Of a stretch of DNA of 64,000 nucleotides, positions 1-8,731 are shown piece after piece. The stretch comes from Candidatus Sodalis pierantonius str. SOPE (GTDB lineage Bacteria > Pseudomonadota > Gammaproteobacteria > Enterobacterales > Enterobacteriaceae): NCBI RefSeq assembly GCF_000517405.1, contig NZ_CP006568.1, forward strand, positions 3,472,001 through 3,536,000, written 5' to 3'. Each line of letters begins with the position of its first letter. Within the stretch, counting starts at the first letter, position 1. The translations under genes were made by a program, and so were the position numbers. A model generated the notes under the pieces. It was not told where the DNA came from. It saw nothing but the letters and a program-made list of their open reading frames with translations, and ran no database searches.

Positions 1-12
1 TTCATTGTGCAT
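1..12 (-). CDS. rseA: probable start of rseA (anti-sigma-E factor), partial
   Basis: Only four codons are visible (M-H-N-E), preceded by a GGAG ribosome binding site about 11 bases upstream of the ATG. The call rests mainly on position: rseA follows rpoE directly in enterobacteria and its product sequesters sigma E at the inner membrane. The rest lies outside the window. Confidence 0.4.
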
Positions 13-40
13 ACCTGGGTACCTTCTCCTGCCACCGTCG

Positions 41-621
41 TTAACGCTGAATAAGCGGTTGAATTTTATTGTCAATTGCTTCGCGCGCACGGAATATTCG
101 TGAGCGTACCGTTCCTACCGGGCAATCCATGATGGAGGCTATCTCTTCATAGCTCAGGCCATCAAGCTCCCGCAACGTAATCGCCATACGCAAGTCTTCG
201 GGCAACACCTCGATAGTACGAAACACTATCTGTCGCAACTCCTCAGACAACATTAAATTCTCAGGGTTCGATATTTGTTTTAATGCGCCCGCACTTTCGT
301 AATTTTCCGCATCGCTGGCGTCCACATCGCATCGCTAGAGGGCGGACGCCGTCCCTGAGCCACTAGGTAATTCTTCGCCGTATTGACGGCGATACGGTAT
401 AACCAGGTATAGAAAGCGCTGTCGCCGCGAAACGACGCCAGGGCACGGTACGCTTTAATGAACGACTCCTGCACCACGTCCGGCACATCCCCTTGCGGGA
501 CGTAGCGCGACACGAGGTTCGCCACTTTATGCTGGTAGCGAACGACCAGTAAATTGAACGCTTTCTGGTCGCCTTTCTGGACCTGTTCAACCAGCACCTG
601 ATCCGTTAACTGCTCGCTCAT
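41..621 (-). pseudogene. rpoE: RNA polymerase sigma E factor, frameshifted
   Basis: RpoE directs the envelope-stress regulon and is normally held by RseA at the inner membrane. The sequence matches E. coli RpoE closely from MSEQLTDQ (ATG at 621) through region 2 (RYQHKVANLVSRYV, FRGDSAFYTWLYRIAVN) to GRRPPSSD. The region 4 helix-turn-helix (LSYEEIASIMDCPVGTVRSR) follows in another frame. The break is a perfect 5-bp tandem duplication, ATCGC twice, at 325-334. Removing one unit restores SSD-VDASDAEN, the expected spacing. As it stands, translation gives a roughly 113-residue protein with the core-binding domain but no region 4. A GTG at 325 could start a free region 4, but no ribosome site was seen. 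Sigma E is essential in E. coli, so either the loss is tolerated here or the base calls need checking. Confidence 0.9.
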
Positions 622-1040
622 CCGAGGTAATGTCTCCTCAAATTTTTCTCCACGCGCGCAAAAAAAAAATAGTACCGCCAGCTTCTGAACCAATATTACG
701 AGCAAGCTCGCGATTGGAGTTAATAATAATCATAAAGTTCCGCCACGCCTGGTGTTTTTCTTAAAATAAAGGACGCGGCCACAATAACGCCAGGGCCGCC
801 GGCCGGGCTGAGCACCAGACTACCATAAATAGGATGGCCGGTACCCGGATTCTCGCGGAACCAAAGCCCCACGCGAAACAGCTGTAATAAATAGTGCAGA
901 GTAACGTGAATTCGCCATGCTGTCAGTAAACATGAGTAAATAAAACCGCGTCAAAAAGCGGCGATAAGCGGTACAGCCGGGCTGCATTGGGTGGTACCAT
1001 GACCAAACAGTCTTTTCTATCGGAATGCACACCATCCGCT
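622..1040. other. divergent rpoE/nadB intergenic region
   Basis: This stretch lies between the divergent rpoE and nadB starts. It must hold the promoters for both, but I found no clear sigma-70 or sigma-E box and no RNA gene. An ATG at 987 is in frame with nadB, but it would add 18 residues not found in E. coli NadB. Confidence 0.5.
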
Positions 1041-2642
1041 ATGCAACCATCAACTGAATACACCACCGATGTCCTGGTCATCGGCAGCGGTGCGGCCGGG
1101 TTATCGCTGGCGCTGCGTCTGGCCGGACACTGCGAGGTCATGGTCCTGAGCAAAGGTCCGTTGGACGAGGGCTCCACGCTGTATGCCCAAGGCGGCATCG
1201 CGGCGGTGTTCGATGAGACCGACAGCGTCGATTCCCACGTGGAAGATACGTTGATAGCCGGCGCCGGCGTCTGCGATCGTGAGGCGGTAGAATTCATCGC
1301 CGGCAACGCCCGCCACTGTGTGCAGTGGCTTATCGATCAGGGCGTGCTGTTCGACACCGAAGCCTCGACGCCGAACGGCGATCGCTACCACCTCACCCGC
1401 GAGGGCGGCCACAGCCACCGCCGCATCCTGCACGCCGCGGACGCGACCGGCAAGGCGGTGGAAACCACATTGGTCAGCAAAGCGGCGGCGCATCCGGGCA
1501 TTCAGATTTTGGAACGCTGCAACGCGGTGGATCTGATTACGTCCAACCGCATCGGGCTGCCGGGTACCCGGCGGGTGGTGGGGGCCTATATCTGGAACCG
1601 CGCCGAAGAGCTGGTGGAACTGTGCCGCGCGCGCGCGGTGGTGCTCGCCACCGGCGGCGCGTCCAAGGTTTATCAATACACCACCAACCCCGATATTTCC
1701 TCCGGCGACGGTATCGCCATGGCCTGGCGGGCCGGCTGCCGGATCGCCAACCTGGAGTTTAATCAGTTCCATCCCACCTGCCTGTTCCACCCCCAGGCAC
1801 GTAATTTCCTGCTGACCGAAGCGCTGCGCGGCGAAGGCGCCTATTTGCGCCGGCCCGACGGCAGCCGCTTCATGCCGGATTTCGACGCCCGCGCCGAACT
1901 GGCGCCGCGAGATATCGTCGCCCGGGCAATCGACCATGAAATGAAGCGGCTGGGCGCCGATTGTATGTACCTCGACATCAGCCATCGGCCGGAGGCGTTT
2001 ATCCGCCAGCATTTCCCGACCATTTATGACAAGCTGCTGACGCTGGATATCGATCTGACTCGCCAGCCGATCCCCATCGTTCCGGCGGCCCATTATACCT
2101 GCGGCGGCGTCATGGTGGATAAACACGGGCGCACCGATTTGGACGGTCTCTACGCTATCGGCGAGGTCAGCTATACCGGCCTGCACGGCGCCAACCGCCT
2201 GGCCTCCAATTCACTGTTGGAGTGTTTGGTCTACGGCTGGTCGGCGGCGGAAGATATCCTGCGCCGGCTGCCGACCATCGCCCAGGTTCGCCAGCTCCCT
2301 CCCTGGGATGAAAGCCAGGTCAGCAATTCCGATGAAGAGGTGGTGCTGCAACATAACTGGCACGAGCTACGGCTTTTTATGTGGGACTACGTGGGCATCG
2401 TACGCACCACCAAGCGGCTGGAGCGGGCACTGCACCGCATAGAGCTGCTGACGCGCGAAATTGACGAATACTATTCCAATTTCCGCATCTCCAATAATTT
2501 ACTGGAGGTGCGCAATCTGGTGCAGGTGGCCGAGCTGATCGTCAAAAGCGCGCTGCTACGCAAGGAGAGCCGCGGCCTGCATTTCACCCTGGATTATCCC
2601 GCTATGCAGCCTGACCCGCAGCCCACCATCTTGCAGCCCTGA
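1041..2642 (+). CDS. nadB: L-aspartate oxidase
   Basis: NadB is the cytoplasmic FAD enzyme that oxidises L-aspartate to iminoaspartate, the first step of de novo NAD synthesis; NadA uses the product. The 533-residue product matches E. coli NadB end to end. It shows the dinucleotide-binding GSGAAGLSLALRL near the N terminus, the HLTREGGHSHRR substrate-loop segment, LATGGASKVYQYTTNP, and the C-terminal flavin segment GLHGANRLASNSLLE. The start at 1041 (MQPSTEY) gives the same N-terminal length as E. coli; in-frame ATGs at 987 and 999 would extend it. Nothing in the reading frame is broken. It is divergent from rpoE as in E. coli. Retention fits a symbiont that still makes its own NAD. Confidence 0.97.
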   Translation: MQPSTEYTTDVLVIGSGAAGLSLALRLAGHCEVMVLSKGPLDEGSTLYAQGGIAAVFDETDSVDSHVEDTLIAGAGVCDREAVEFIAGNARHCVQWLIDQGVLFDTEASTPNGDRYHLTREGGHSHRRILHAADATGKAVETTLVSKAAAHPGIQILERCNAVDLITSNRIGLPGTRRVVGAYIWNRAEELVELCRARAVVLATGGASKVYQYTTNPDISSGDGIAMAWRAGCRIANLEFNQFHPTCLFHPQARNFLLTEALRGEGAYLRRPDGSRFMPDFDARAELAPRDIVARAIDHEMKRLGADCMYLDISHRPEAFIRQHFPTIYDKLLTLDIDLTRQPIPIVPAAHYTCGGVMVDKHGRTDLDGLYAIGEVSYTGLHGANRLASNSLLECLVYGWSAAEDILRRLPTIAQVRQLPPWDESQVSNSDEEVVLQHNWHELRLFMWDYVGIVRTTKRLERALHRIELLTREIDEYYSNFRISNNLLEVRNLVQVAELIVKSALLRKESRGLHFTLDYPAMQPDPQPTILQP

Positions 2643-2649
2643 TTGAGAT

Positions 2650-2682
2650 TATCATCTGTTGAAGACTCGACAGGTGATGATT
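2650..2682 (+). terminator. possible nadB terminator hairpin
   Basis: ATCATCTGT at 2651-2659 pairs with ACAGGTGAT at 2670-2678, a 9-bp stem with one G-U pair and a 10-base loop, starting 8 bases after the nadB stop. The following run of T is short, so it may be weak. Confidence 0.5.
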
Positions 2683-3083
2683 TTCCGGTTTGCTATTGCG
2701 TCATAGCGTAGGGGCCTTTGGAAAACGCGCCCGCATGCTCTTGCGCGCCGAGATCAAGAATGAAGAGGGCGGCGCATTTCTGGATTGCAAAAGGCCATGA
2801 AACATAGGGCATTACATCAATTAGCCAATATCGTCTCTTTGGCGTTAATGTATTTCCCCCCCCCTTGGCTGCCAGCTTGTCAATTTTCCTACCTGCAGCG
2901 CCCATCCTGACAATGTCGCTCACTTAAATAGGAGAATCTAATGACGCGGCAGGTTATTGACGCTAAACATGGCGGCATGCGATGTCGGTGAAATAGTGCT
3001 TAAAAAAGCCTCCAGCTCATACCGACTCGGATAACGTGGTTATCGCCTTCTATTTAGAAGCGAGCAATAACGGGAAGTCATCA
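2683..3083. other. no recognisable gene
   Basis: Open frames here are short and have no recognisable family. A run of C residues lies near 2858-2865. The segment is just downstream of the decayed LPMO gene and may be further relic sequence. Confidence 0.4.
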
Positions 3084-3340
3084 TCAAACAAAATTAACAT
3101 TGATGACTTGATAAAAGGCTCTGGCGGTGTTTGCAATTTCCCATACGCCAAGGATAGCATGGTAGCCTTTTCTGTCGGGCATGGGAACTTTATGAACCGT
3201 CCCGGCGACACTGGGGGTCAATTCATCGGCATATTCCCAATGCGGCTACTGCGGATTTTACACCATGAAAAAGGGCTCTTTCTCAAACTGAGCGCGGCTT
3301 AAGGGTTCATTAGGGTTCCAACCCTCTTTAGTGATAAAAT

Positions 3341-4395
3341 CGCTTTGTTGAATAAATCCGAAATTTGTGACGACTTCCTCCCTATCAGGGCGATTGTTAC
3401 ATGATGCGGACGCTGTTTGGTATTCCTAACAGCGTGATCCGGTTAAGCGCTTTGACCATTGCCATAGCCTCACCTACCTGCGCGTCATAGTCATGCAGAC
3501 TCAGATGACCACCCAAAAGTGTTTTAAACCGGAACATGGCCGTTTCAGCCAGTGAACGCCGGTGATAACCTACTTTCTTTTTCCAGGTATCGTTATTGCC
3601 GCTCAGATGCTGATTTGCCACCGCATGGTTACGCTCATGGTATCGAGCTGGCCAATATTGCGCACCACTTCGCGGTGGGATAAGCGGCTTTATTTTTTTC
3701 CTCAGCAGAGCATCATGACAGTAACGCGTATCGTAAGCACTGTCAGTCGACGCTTCCCTGATTTTCCGATGGGTTTGGTTAATCAGCCCGGGCAGCGCCT
3801 GCGCATCTGTCGTACCGCTTAGCGATAAATCGGCACAGATAATTTCATGTGTCGCGCTATCTACTGCCAGATGAAGCTTGCGCCATACTCTGCGCCTCTC
3901 AGCCCCATGCTGCCTGACTTTCCATTCGCCTTCGCCGAAGATTTTCAGGCCGGTGCCATCGATGACCAGGTGTGAGATTTCGCCGCGGGTTGGCGTTTTT
4001 ATGCTGATGTCGACGGTTTTTGCTCGCCGGTTGACCAGAGAGTAATCTGGGCAGCGCAGCGACAGCCCCATCAATTTAAAAATCGCGTCAACGAAACCCT
4101 GTAACGCCCGGAGCGAAAGGTTAAACACGCGCTTTATCATCAGAACCGTGGTAATGGCCATATCGGTGTAGTGAAGCGGCCGGCCACGATGTTCAGGTGG
4201 TGTACTCTCAGTCCATGCAGCAATGGCTAACTCATCAAGCCATACTGTCATGTCCCCCCGCTGCCTGAGCGCATTGTTGTATGCGGGCCAGTTGGTGATT
4301 TTAAACTTTTGCTTTGCCATGGGGACCTGATGTTGAAACGAATGTAGTGATCAGAGCCGCCAGTCACCTAAAAGTTCGATTTATTCAACAAAGCC
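3341..4395 (-). mobile_element. IS5 family, IS903-group insertion sequence, copy 1
   Basis: The element is 1055 bp. Its ends carry the IS903-type inverted repeat (GCTTTGTTGAATAAATC) and it is flanked by a perfect 9-bp target duplication, TGATAAAAT, at 3332-3340 and 4396-4404. It is inserted in the LPMO gene next to the frameshift. Full-length and clean-ended, so a simple transposition event. Confidence 0.97.
3397..4320 (-). CDS. IS903-group transposase, intact
   Basis: A 307-residue DDE transposase. The catalytic set is readable: Asp in VIDGTGLKIFGEGEW, Asp in the DSAYDTRY segment, and Glu in the YHRRSLAETAMFRFK signature (Y-2-R-3-E-6-K). It differs from the other copies by single substitutions, for example DELAIAAW where the others have DESAIAAW. 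The reading frame is undamaged. Confidence 0.95.
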   Translation of the reverse strand: MAKQKFKITNWPAYNNALRQRGDMTVWLDELAIAAWTESTPPEHRGRPLHYTDMAITTVLMIKRVFNLSLRALQGFVDAIFKLMGLSLRCPDYSLVNRRAKTVDISIKTPTRGEISHLVIDGTGLKIFGEGEWKVRQHGAERRRVWRKLHLAVDSATHEIICADLSLSGTTDAQALPGLINQTHRKIREASTDSAYDTRYCHDALLRKKIKPLIPPRSGAQYWPARYHERNHAVANQHLSGNNDTWKKKVGYHRRSLAETAMFRFKTLLGGHLSLHDYDAQVGEAMAMVKALNRITLLGIPNSVRIM

Positions 4396-4748
4396 TGATA
4401 AAATAATTCCAACGTGGCGTGTGTTGCGGTATAGTGCCAAGTGAAATCCACAACAGAATTCGCTTTTATTTCATTCTTTTCCCAGCGGTCTTCACCGTAT
4501 TCATCCAGTTTGAGCGGTGCGGTAGTCGTGCCGTCATCCGTGAAACCGGCACTGGCAATCTGTCCATCCTGCGGCGGGAGGGCATTAAGTTCATCAGTAG
4601 GGGCGAATTTATCGGCTAAATCCGCCTGCGTTTCGGGGAAAAACTTTCCACTCTCTAACGCATTTGCCCACCATTGCCCTATCTTTTCAGACCGTGATTC
4701 AGGGAAAGTGATGCGACCATGTCTAATCATATCATTATTTTTACCCAT

Positions 4749-5258
4749 AATTATCCTCACTATCATATTAATGAATTACTTTATTTTTACACAACCTTTC
4801 AGCGCCTGTTAAGGGGCAGAATCATAATGCCGTGACGGATATATTAAGACATCAAGCCCATGCTCATTCCATGACGACAGGACTGCACTAGCCATAAGCC
4901 TCATTACTGTCAATAAAAATTATGGCTCGCACCGCTTCTTGCTTTATTTTAATCGTCGCCGCAGTAGATTTGGCGGCATAAACCGGCACGAGGGAAATTT
5001 ACGCCCGTGCCGCCTAAAATTGAACAACCTGTATATTTAACCGGAAGATAAAGAGAGAGAAACACTTTATAAGGCGCCCACAACGTTTTATTTCTCAAGC
5101 TTTATGGCTTATCGATAGGTAGGACTGAATACTCAATATTAATAGTGTCCAGGGGCAAAAATAAACACGGGCAGGCTGCCCCTCCACCAATGCGTCATGC
5201 AGGGACCGGACGGAAACAGCTCACTGCCGCGCAACTGTCATCTACAGCGGCTCGGCGG
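4749..5258. other. LPMO-trmN spacer, no recognisable gene
   Basis: This holds the presumed upstream region of the LPMO pseudogene. The 61-codon frame at 5145-5330 is Arg/Pro rich, overlaps trmN in antisense, and has no family resemblance. I see no RNA gene. Confidence 0.4.
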
Positions 5259-6008
5259 TTAGAACGCCAGATAAAAATCGCCGGCCAGGGTGCGAAACGC
5301 CGGCGACCATTCCCCGGTCGGGTCGCGTAACGTCAGCGTGTCGTGAATTAACGCCACCGGCCGGCGCGTTAAGGCCAGCAGCAGCCGGTGCGGGCGCAAT
5401 TCCGCTCTGTCGCTGACATCGGTACGCCGCTGTAGCCACCAGCCCTGGGCCAACGCGCGGGCTATGAGCGCCTCGCCGGCGGCATACGGCAGGATAAGCG
5501 CCAGCGTACCGTTCTTATCCAGCAGCGCGGTGGCGGCCGTCAGCAGCGCATGGTGGCTCAGACTCAGCGTATAGCGGGCCCGCGCGCGCGCCGGGGTGGC
5601 GCAGGCCGGCCCCGCATCAAAATAGGGAGGGTTGCTGACAATGGCCTGATAGCGCCGCGACATTCTGCCGGCATAGGCGCAGATGTCGCCCTCGACAGCG
5701 CAGAGGGACATCGCCCAAGGACTGGCGGTAAAATTGTCTCTCGCCTGGCGGCAGGCGCCCGAATCCAGTTCGATCGCATCGATCGGAATGGCGCCGTGCA
5801 TGCGCTGTGCCAGCATCAACGCTACCAGACCGCTGCCGGTGCCGATATCCAGCGCCCTGCCCGCCTCGATAAGGGGTGCCCAGGCGCCCAGTAGCACCCC
5901 ATCGGTGCCGACTTTCATCGCACACCGATCGTGGGCGACAAAAAAGTGTTTGAAGGTAAATCCGTCCCGCCGCAGCGGTTTAGTGACGGCCGTGGGTAGC
6001 ATAGTCAT
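5259..6008 (-). CDS. trmN: tRNA1(Val) (adenine37-N6)-methyltransferase
   Basis: TrmN (YfiC) methylates N6 of A37 in tRNA1-Val using S-adenosylmethionine. The 249-residue product matches E. coli YfiC: DGFTFKHFFVAHDRCAMKVG near the N terminus, the SAM-binding loop LDIGTGSGLVALML, and the N6-adenine signature SNPPYF. The start at 6008 follows an AGGAG; an ATG two codons later at 6002 has better spacing and is equally possible. Longer in-frame extension to 6152 would overlap the srmB start and lacks similarity. It is divergent from srmB, as in E. coli, with about 108 bp between the two starts. Confidence 0.93.
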   Translation of the reverse strand: MTMLPTAVTKPLRRDGFTFKHFFVAHDRCAMKVGTDGVLLGAWAPLIEAGRALDIGTGSGLVALMLAQRMHGAIPIDAIELDSGACRQARDNFTASPWAMSLCAVEGDICAYAGRMSRRYQAIVSNPPYFDAGPACATPARARARYTLSLSHHALLTAATALLDKNGTLALILPYAAGEALIARALAQGWWLQRRTDVSDRAELRPHRLLLALTRRPVALIHDTLTLRDPTGEWSPAFRTLAGDFYLAF

Positions 6009-6116
6009 CTGGCTCCTGCAGGCGTATACCACTACTTTAAAATAAACTGACACGCACAAACAGATGAAGATTACGCAGGATCCGTCTATAATCTGCGCCC
6101 CAACCAGAGGTAGCCC

Positions 6117-7460
6117 ATGACTGTAACCCAATTTTCCGAACTCGAGCTGCACGAAGACCTGTTCGCCGCATTGAGCGACAAGGGCTTTGAGCGTCCCACC
6201 GCTATTCAGGCTGAAGCTATTCCGGCGGCCATGGACGGACGCGATGTCTTGGGTTCGGCGCCGACCGGCACCGGCAAAACCGTCGCTTATCTACTGCCGG
6301 TCTTGCAGCATCTCCTTGATTTCCCCTGCAAGAAATCCGGTCCTCCTCGCGTGCTGATCGTCACCCCCACCCGTGAACTGGCGATGCAGGTAGCGGAGCA
6401 GGCCAAACAGCTGGCCGCCCACACCCATCTGGACATCGCCACCATTACCGGCGGCGTGGCCTATATGAATCATGCGGAGGTGTTCAGCGAGAATCAGGAT
6501 ATCGTGGTGGCCACCACCGGCCGACTGCTGCAATACATCAAGGAAGAGAATTTTGACTGCCGGGCGGTAGAAACGCTGATTCTGGACGAGGCGGATCGTA
6601 TGCTGGACATGGGGTTCGCCCAGGACGTCGAGCAGATCGCCGTAGAAACCCGCTGGCGCAAACAGACGCTATTATTTTCGGCCACGCTGGAAGGGAACAC
6701 GGTCAAGGATTTTGCAGAACGCCTGCTCAATGATCCGGTCGAAATCGACGCTGCGCCGTCGCGCCGTGAACGCAAAAAAATTGTGCAATGGTATTATCGC
6801 GCCGACAATCTGACGCACAAAACCGCGCTGCTTTGTCACCTGCTTAAGCAACCCGACGTCAGCAAAAGTATCGTATTCGTCCGCAAACGCGAGCGGCTGC
6901 ATGAGCTGGTAGGCTGGCTGCGTGATGCCGGCATCACGCCCTGTTATCTGGAAGGGGAGCTGGTTCAGGCCAAGCGTAATGAGGCCATTAAACGCATGAC
7001 CGACGGCCGCACCTACGTGCTGGTGGCAACGGATGTTGCGGCCCGCGGCCTGGATATTGACGATATCAGTCATGTCATCAATTTCGACCTGCCCTCGACG
7101 CCGGATGTCTATTTGCACCGTATAGGCCGCACCGCCCGCGCCGGCCGCAAAGGCTGCGCCATTTCGCTGGTGGAAGTGCACGATCATTTGCTACTGGGCA
7201 AAATCAGCCGTTATCTTAATGAACCGTTAAAAGCGCGCACGATTGACGCGCTGCGCCCCGCCACGCGCGCGCCGTCGGAAAAGATGACCGGCAAACCGTC
7301 GAAAAAGGTGTTGGCGAAGCGCAAGGAAAAGAAAGAGCAGGCGCGCACGAAAGACAAAACCAAAGTGCGTTTGCGCGCTAAAAAGAACATCGGCAAACGC
7401 CGCGTGCCGAAAGCGGCGCCGGACGCGGCCAGCGACAGCAAGCCGGAAAACGGCGCTTAA
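6117..7460 (+). CDS. srmB: ATP-dependent RNA helicase SrmB
   Basis: SrmB is a DEAD-box helicase acting early in 50S ribosomal subunit assembly. The 447-residue product shows the motifs in order: Q motif (GFERPTAIQAEAIP), motif I APTGTGKT, motif Ia PTRELAMQ, motif II DEAD, motif III SAT, motif V region VATDVAARGLDI, and motif VI HRIGRTARAGR. A basic C-terminal tail rich in Lys/Arg (KKVLAKRKEKKEQ onward) is typical of SrmB. Length is close to E. coli (444). The start at 6117 aligns exactly with MTVTQFSELEL. Intact. Confidence 0.97.
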   Translation: MTVTQFSELELHEDLFAALSDKGFERPTAIQAEAIPAAMDGRDVLGSAPTGTGKTVAYLLPVLQHLLDFPCKKSGPPRVLIVTPTRELAMQVAEQAKQLAAHTHLDIATITGGVAYMNHAEVFSENQDIVVATTGRLLQYIKEENFDCRAVETLILDEADRMLDMGFAQDVEQIAVETRWRKQTLLFSATLEGNTVKDFAERLLNDPVEIDAAPSRRERKKIVQWYYRADNLTHKTALLCHLLKQPDVSKSIVFVRKRERLHELVGWLRDAGITPCYLEGELVQAKRNEAIKRMTDGRTYVLVATDVAARGLDIDDISHVINFDLPSTPDVYLHRIGRTARAGRKGCAISLVEVHDHLLLGKISRYLNEPLKARTIDALRPATRAPSEKMTGKPSKKVLAKRKEKKEQARTKDKTKVRLRAKKNIGKRRVPKAAPDAASDSKPENGA

Positions 7461-7920
7461 GTCACCCTGAACCGTGGCGCGGCGGTATGCTGATAAAAAC
7501 ACCACCCGCCACATTATCGTGGCACGCGCGAGAGGCTAAATCGGGCTGAAAGCTGCGCTTTCGCGCAGTTCGCGCGCCATCCGCCGCCAAGGTGTCATTA
7601 ATCGTTAGCGAAAAGTAACTGTCATGTTTCAAGCGTGATACCCATCAACTAAAAACCTTGTTTTTCACTTACCTACACCTCATCGGGCCGCATTTGACGA
7701 CATGGTTACTTTTACCTCAGCGGGGCGCTTTCGCCACTGGATGTCTCGGCGGTTAGCGCCATTTAATAGCGCTTTTCGGCGTTTATCGGCTCCACGCCAC
7801 GCCAAGCGCCGCTTACGGCTGTCAGCTTTCAGCTTTGTGAACTCCGCCCGGCGTATCGCTATGGCCTATGCCGACGCCGCTGGCCCGCGCCAAGCGTCGG
7901 CAATATCCCGCTCTCGATGT
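7461..7920. other. srmB-grcA spacer, no recognisable gene
   Basis: The convergent spacer is longer than I would expect. A 105-codon open frame at 7702-8019 runs across it, but its Arg/Ser/Ala-rich composition, lack of ribosome site and overlap with the grcA terminator argue against a gene. Confidence 0.4.
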
Positions 7921-7947
7921 AAAAAAAGGGGGCCCAAGGCCCTCTTT
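7921..7947 (-). terminator. rho-independent terminator for grcA
   Basis: Read on the minus strand, the arms of a ten-pair stem (7925-7934 with 7938-7947, loop of 3) are GC-rich in the core and are followed by a run of T. It lies about 85 bp beyond the grcA stop. A second perfect 7-bp hairpin (GGGGGCC/GGCCCCC, 7988-8006) lies nearer the stop without a T run. Confidence 0.75.
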
Positions 7948-8029
7948 ATGCGGGTGAAAAGCACCGCTATTGCACAGTACTACCGCCGGGGGCCGGCGAG
8001 GCCCCCGTTAGGCGCGTGACAAGCGGCGA

Positions 8030-8413
8030 TTACATAATTTCGGTAAAAGTACGGGTAATAACATCTCGCTGCTGCTCAGGCGTGAGCGAATTGAAACGCA
8101 CCGCATAGCCCGACACGCGGATAGTCAGCTGTGGGTATTTTTCCGGGTTCGCCACGGCGTCTTCCAGCGTTTCGCGGCTCAGCACGTTGACGTTCAGATG
8201 CTGCCCGCCTTCAACACGCACCACTTCCTTCTGCTCAAGCGGAATTTCGCGGTAATCAAATTTGCCCAGCTCCTGCAGGGGAACCACTTGGTCGTCGGCG
8301 TAACCGGCAACGGCTGCTAGACAGCGGGCTTGATGGCTAGCGTCATCCAGCAACCAGAAAGAGTTTACCAGCGCTTTGTTTTCAGCTTCGGTAATTTGTG
8401 TTCCGATAATCAT
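8030..8413 (-). CDS. grcA: autonomous glycyl radical cofactor
   Basis: GrcA (YfiD) is a spare glycyl-radical domain that replaces the oxygen-damaged C terminus of pyruvate formate-lyase. The 127-residue product is the same length as E. coli GrcA. It carries EVRVEGGQHLNVNVL-type and LTIRVSGYAVRFNSLTPEQQ segments; the Gly of RVSGYAVRF is the radical site. It is intact and divergent from ung. Two FNR boxes lie upstream. A kept glycyl-radical spare suggests the cell still sees oxygen shifts and relies on fermentation. Confidence 0.96.
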   Translation of the reverse strand: MIIGTQITEAENKALVNSFWLLDDASHQARCLAAVAGYADDQVVPLQELGKFDYREIPLEQKEVVRVEGGQHLNVNVLSRETLEDAVANPEKYPQLTIRVSGYAVRFNSLTPEQQRDVITRTFTEIM

Positions 8414-8540
8414 TGATGCCTCCGTGGTAGAGGTGCCATACGGCGTCCAGACGCAGGCCGTTCAACATTTAGCCTACCTGGACATTTGGTAAAACCAATT
8501 TCTAAAACTGATTATACACCCGCCAACCAGAGCCGATACT

Positions 8541-8554
8541 TTGATTTAAATCAA
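8541..8554. promoter_or_regulatory. FNR box, proximal to grcA
   Basis: TTGATTTAAATCAA is a perfect match to the FNR consensus TTGAT-N4-ATCAA and is fully palindromic. It lies about 130 bp upstream of the grcA start. Confidence 0.85.
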
Positions 8555-8592
8555 TCTCTGTCGGAAAGTGGCGGCTTTGTTGGGCAAACTTA

Positions 8593-8606
8593 TTGATTTA
8601 GGTCAA
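8593..8606. promoter_or_regulatory. FNR box, distal to grcA
   Basis: TTGATTTAGGTCAA matches the FNR consensus with one change. Its centre is 52 bp from the proximal box, close to the spacing of the paired FNR sites known upstream of E. coli yfiD. Confidence 0.75.
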
Positions 8607-8731
8607 TTTAAAACGGCCGCTGAACGCCAACAGCGGGGCGAATTTCCCCTCCGCCGCCAGCGGGAAAACGTTTAACCCACGGAGAGAAAACGTTAAGCTT
8701 AGCCCATGTCGTCACTATCATGGAGCGTATC

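Larger units (their letters stand above)
3084..4748 (-). pseudogene. AA10 lytic polysaccharide monooxygenase / chitin-binding protein, inactivated
   Basis: AA10 LPMOs are copper enzymes that oxidatively cleave chitin or cellulose. Family marks are visible: RHGRITFPESR carries the candidate first copper histidine, then GKFFPETQADLAD, LPPQDGQIASAG, FTWHYTATHAT, YFITKEGWNPNEPLSRAQFE, VHKVPMPDRKGYHAILGVW, and the C-terminal ANTARAFYQVINVNF. Damage is multiple. There is a 1-bp frameshift at ATHATL/NYFITK (about 4405-4411) and an IS903-group insertion. Downstream, TAA and TAG stand where related proteins are expected to have Gln (FFMV-stop-NPQ-stop-PHWEYAD). The start at 4748 (MGKNNDMIRHG) gives no signal peptide, as I recall for some Photorhabdus-type relatives. 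The rightmost open part alone would be called hypothetical; the reassembly is from my own translation. Confidence 0.85.

Noticed and set aside
1101..2186. Long 361-codon open frame antisense to nadB
   Set aside because: It is the GC-rich complement of an intact conserved gene, with no ribosome site and no family features.
3036..3302. 88-codon rightward frame left of IS copy 1
   Set aside because: It is antisense to the C-terminal part of the LPMO pseudogene.
7702..8019. 105-codon frame between srmB and grcA
   Set aside because: Arg/Ser/Ala-rich, no start signal, crosses the grcA terminator.
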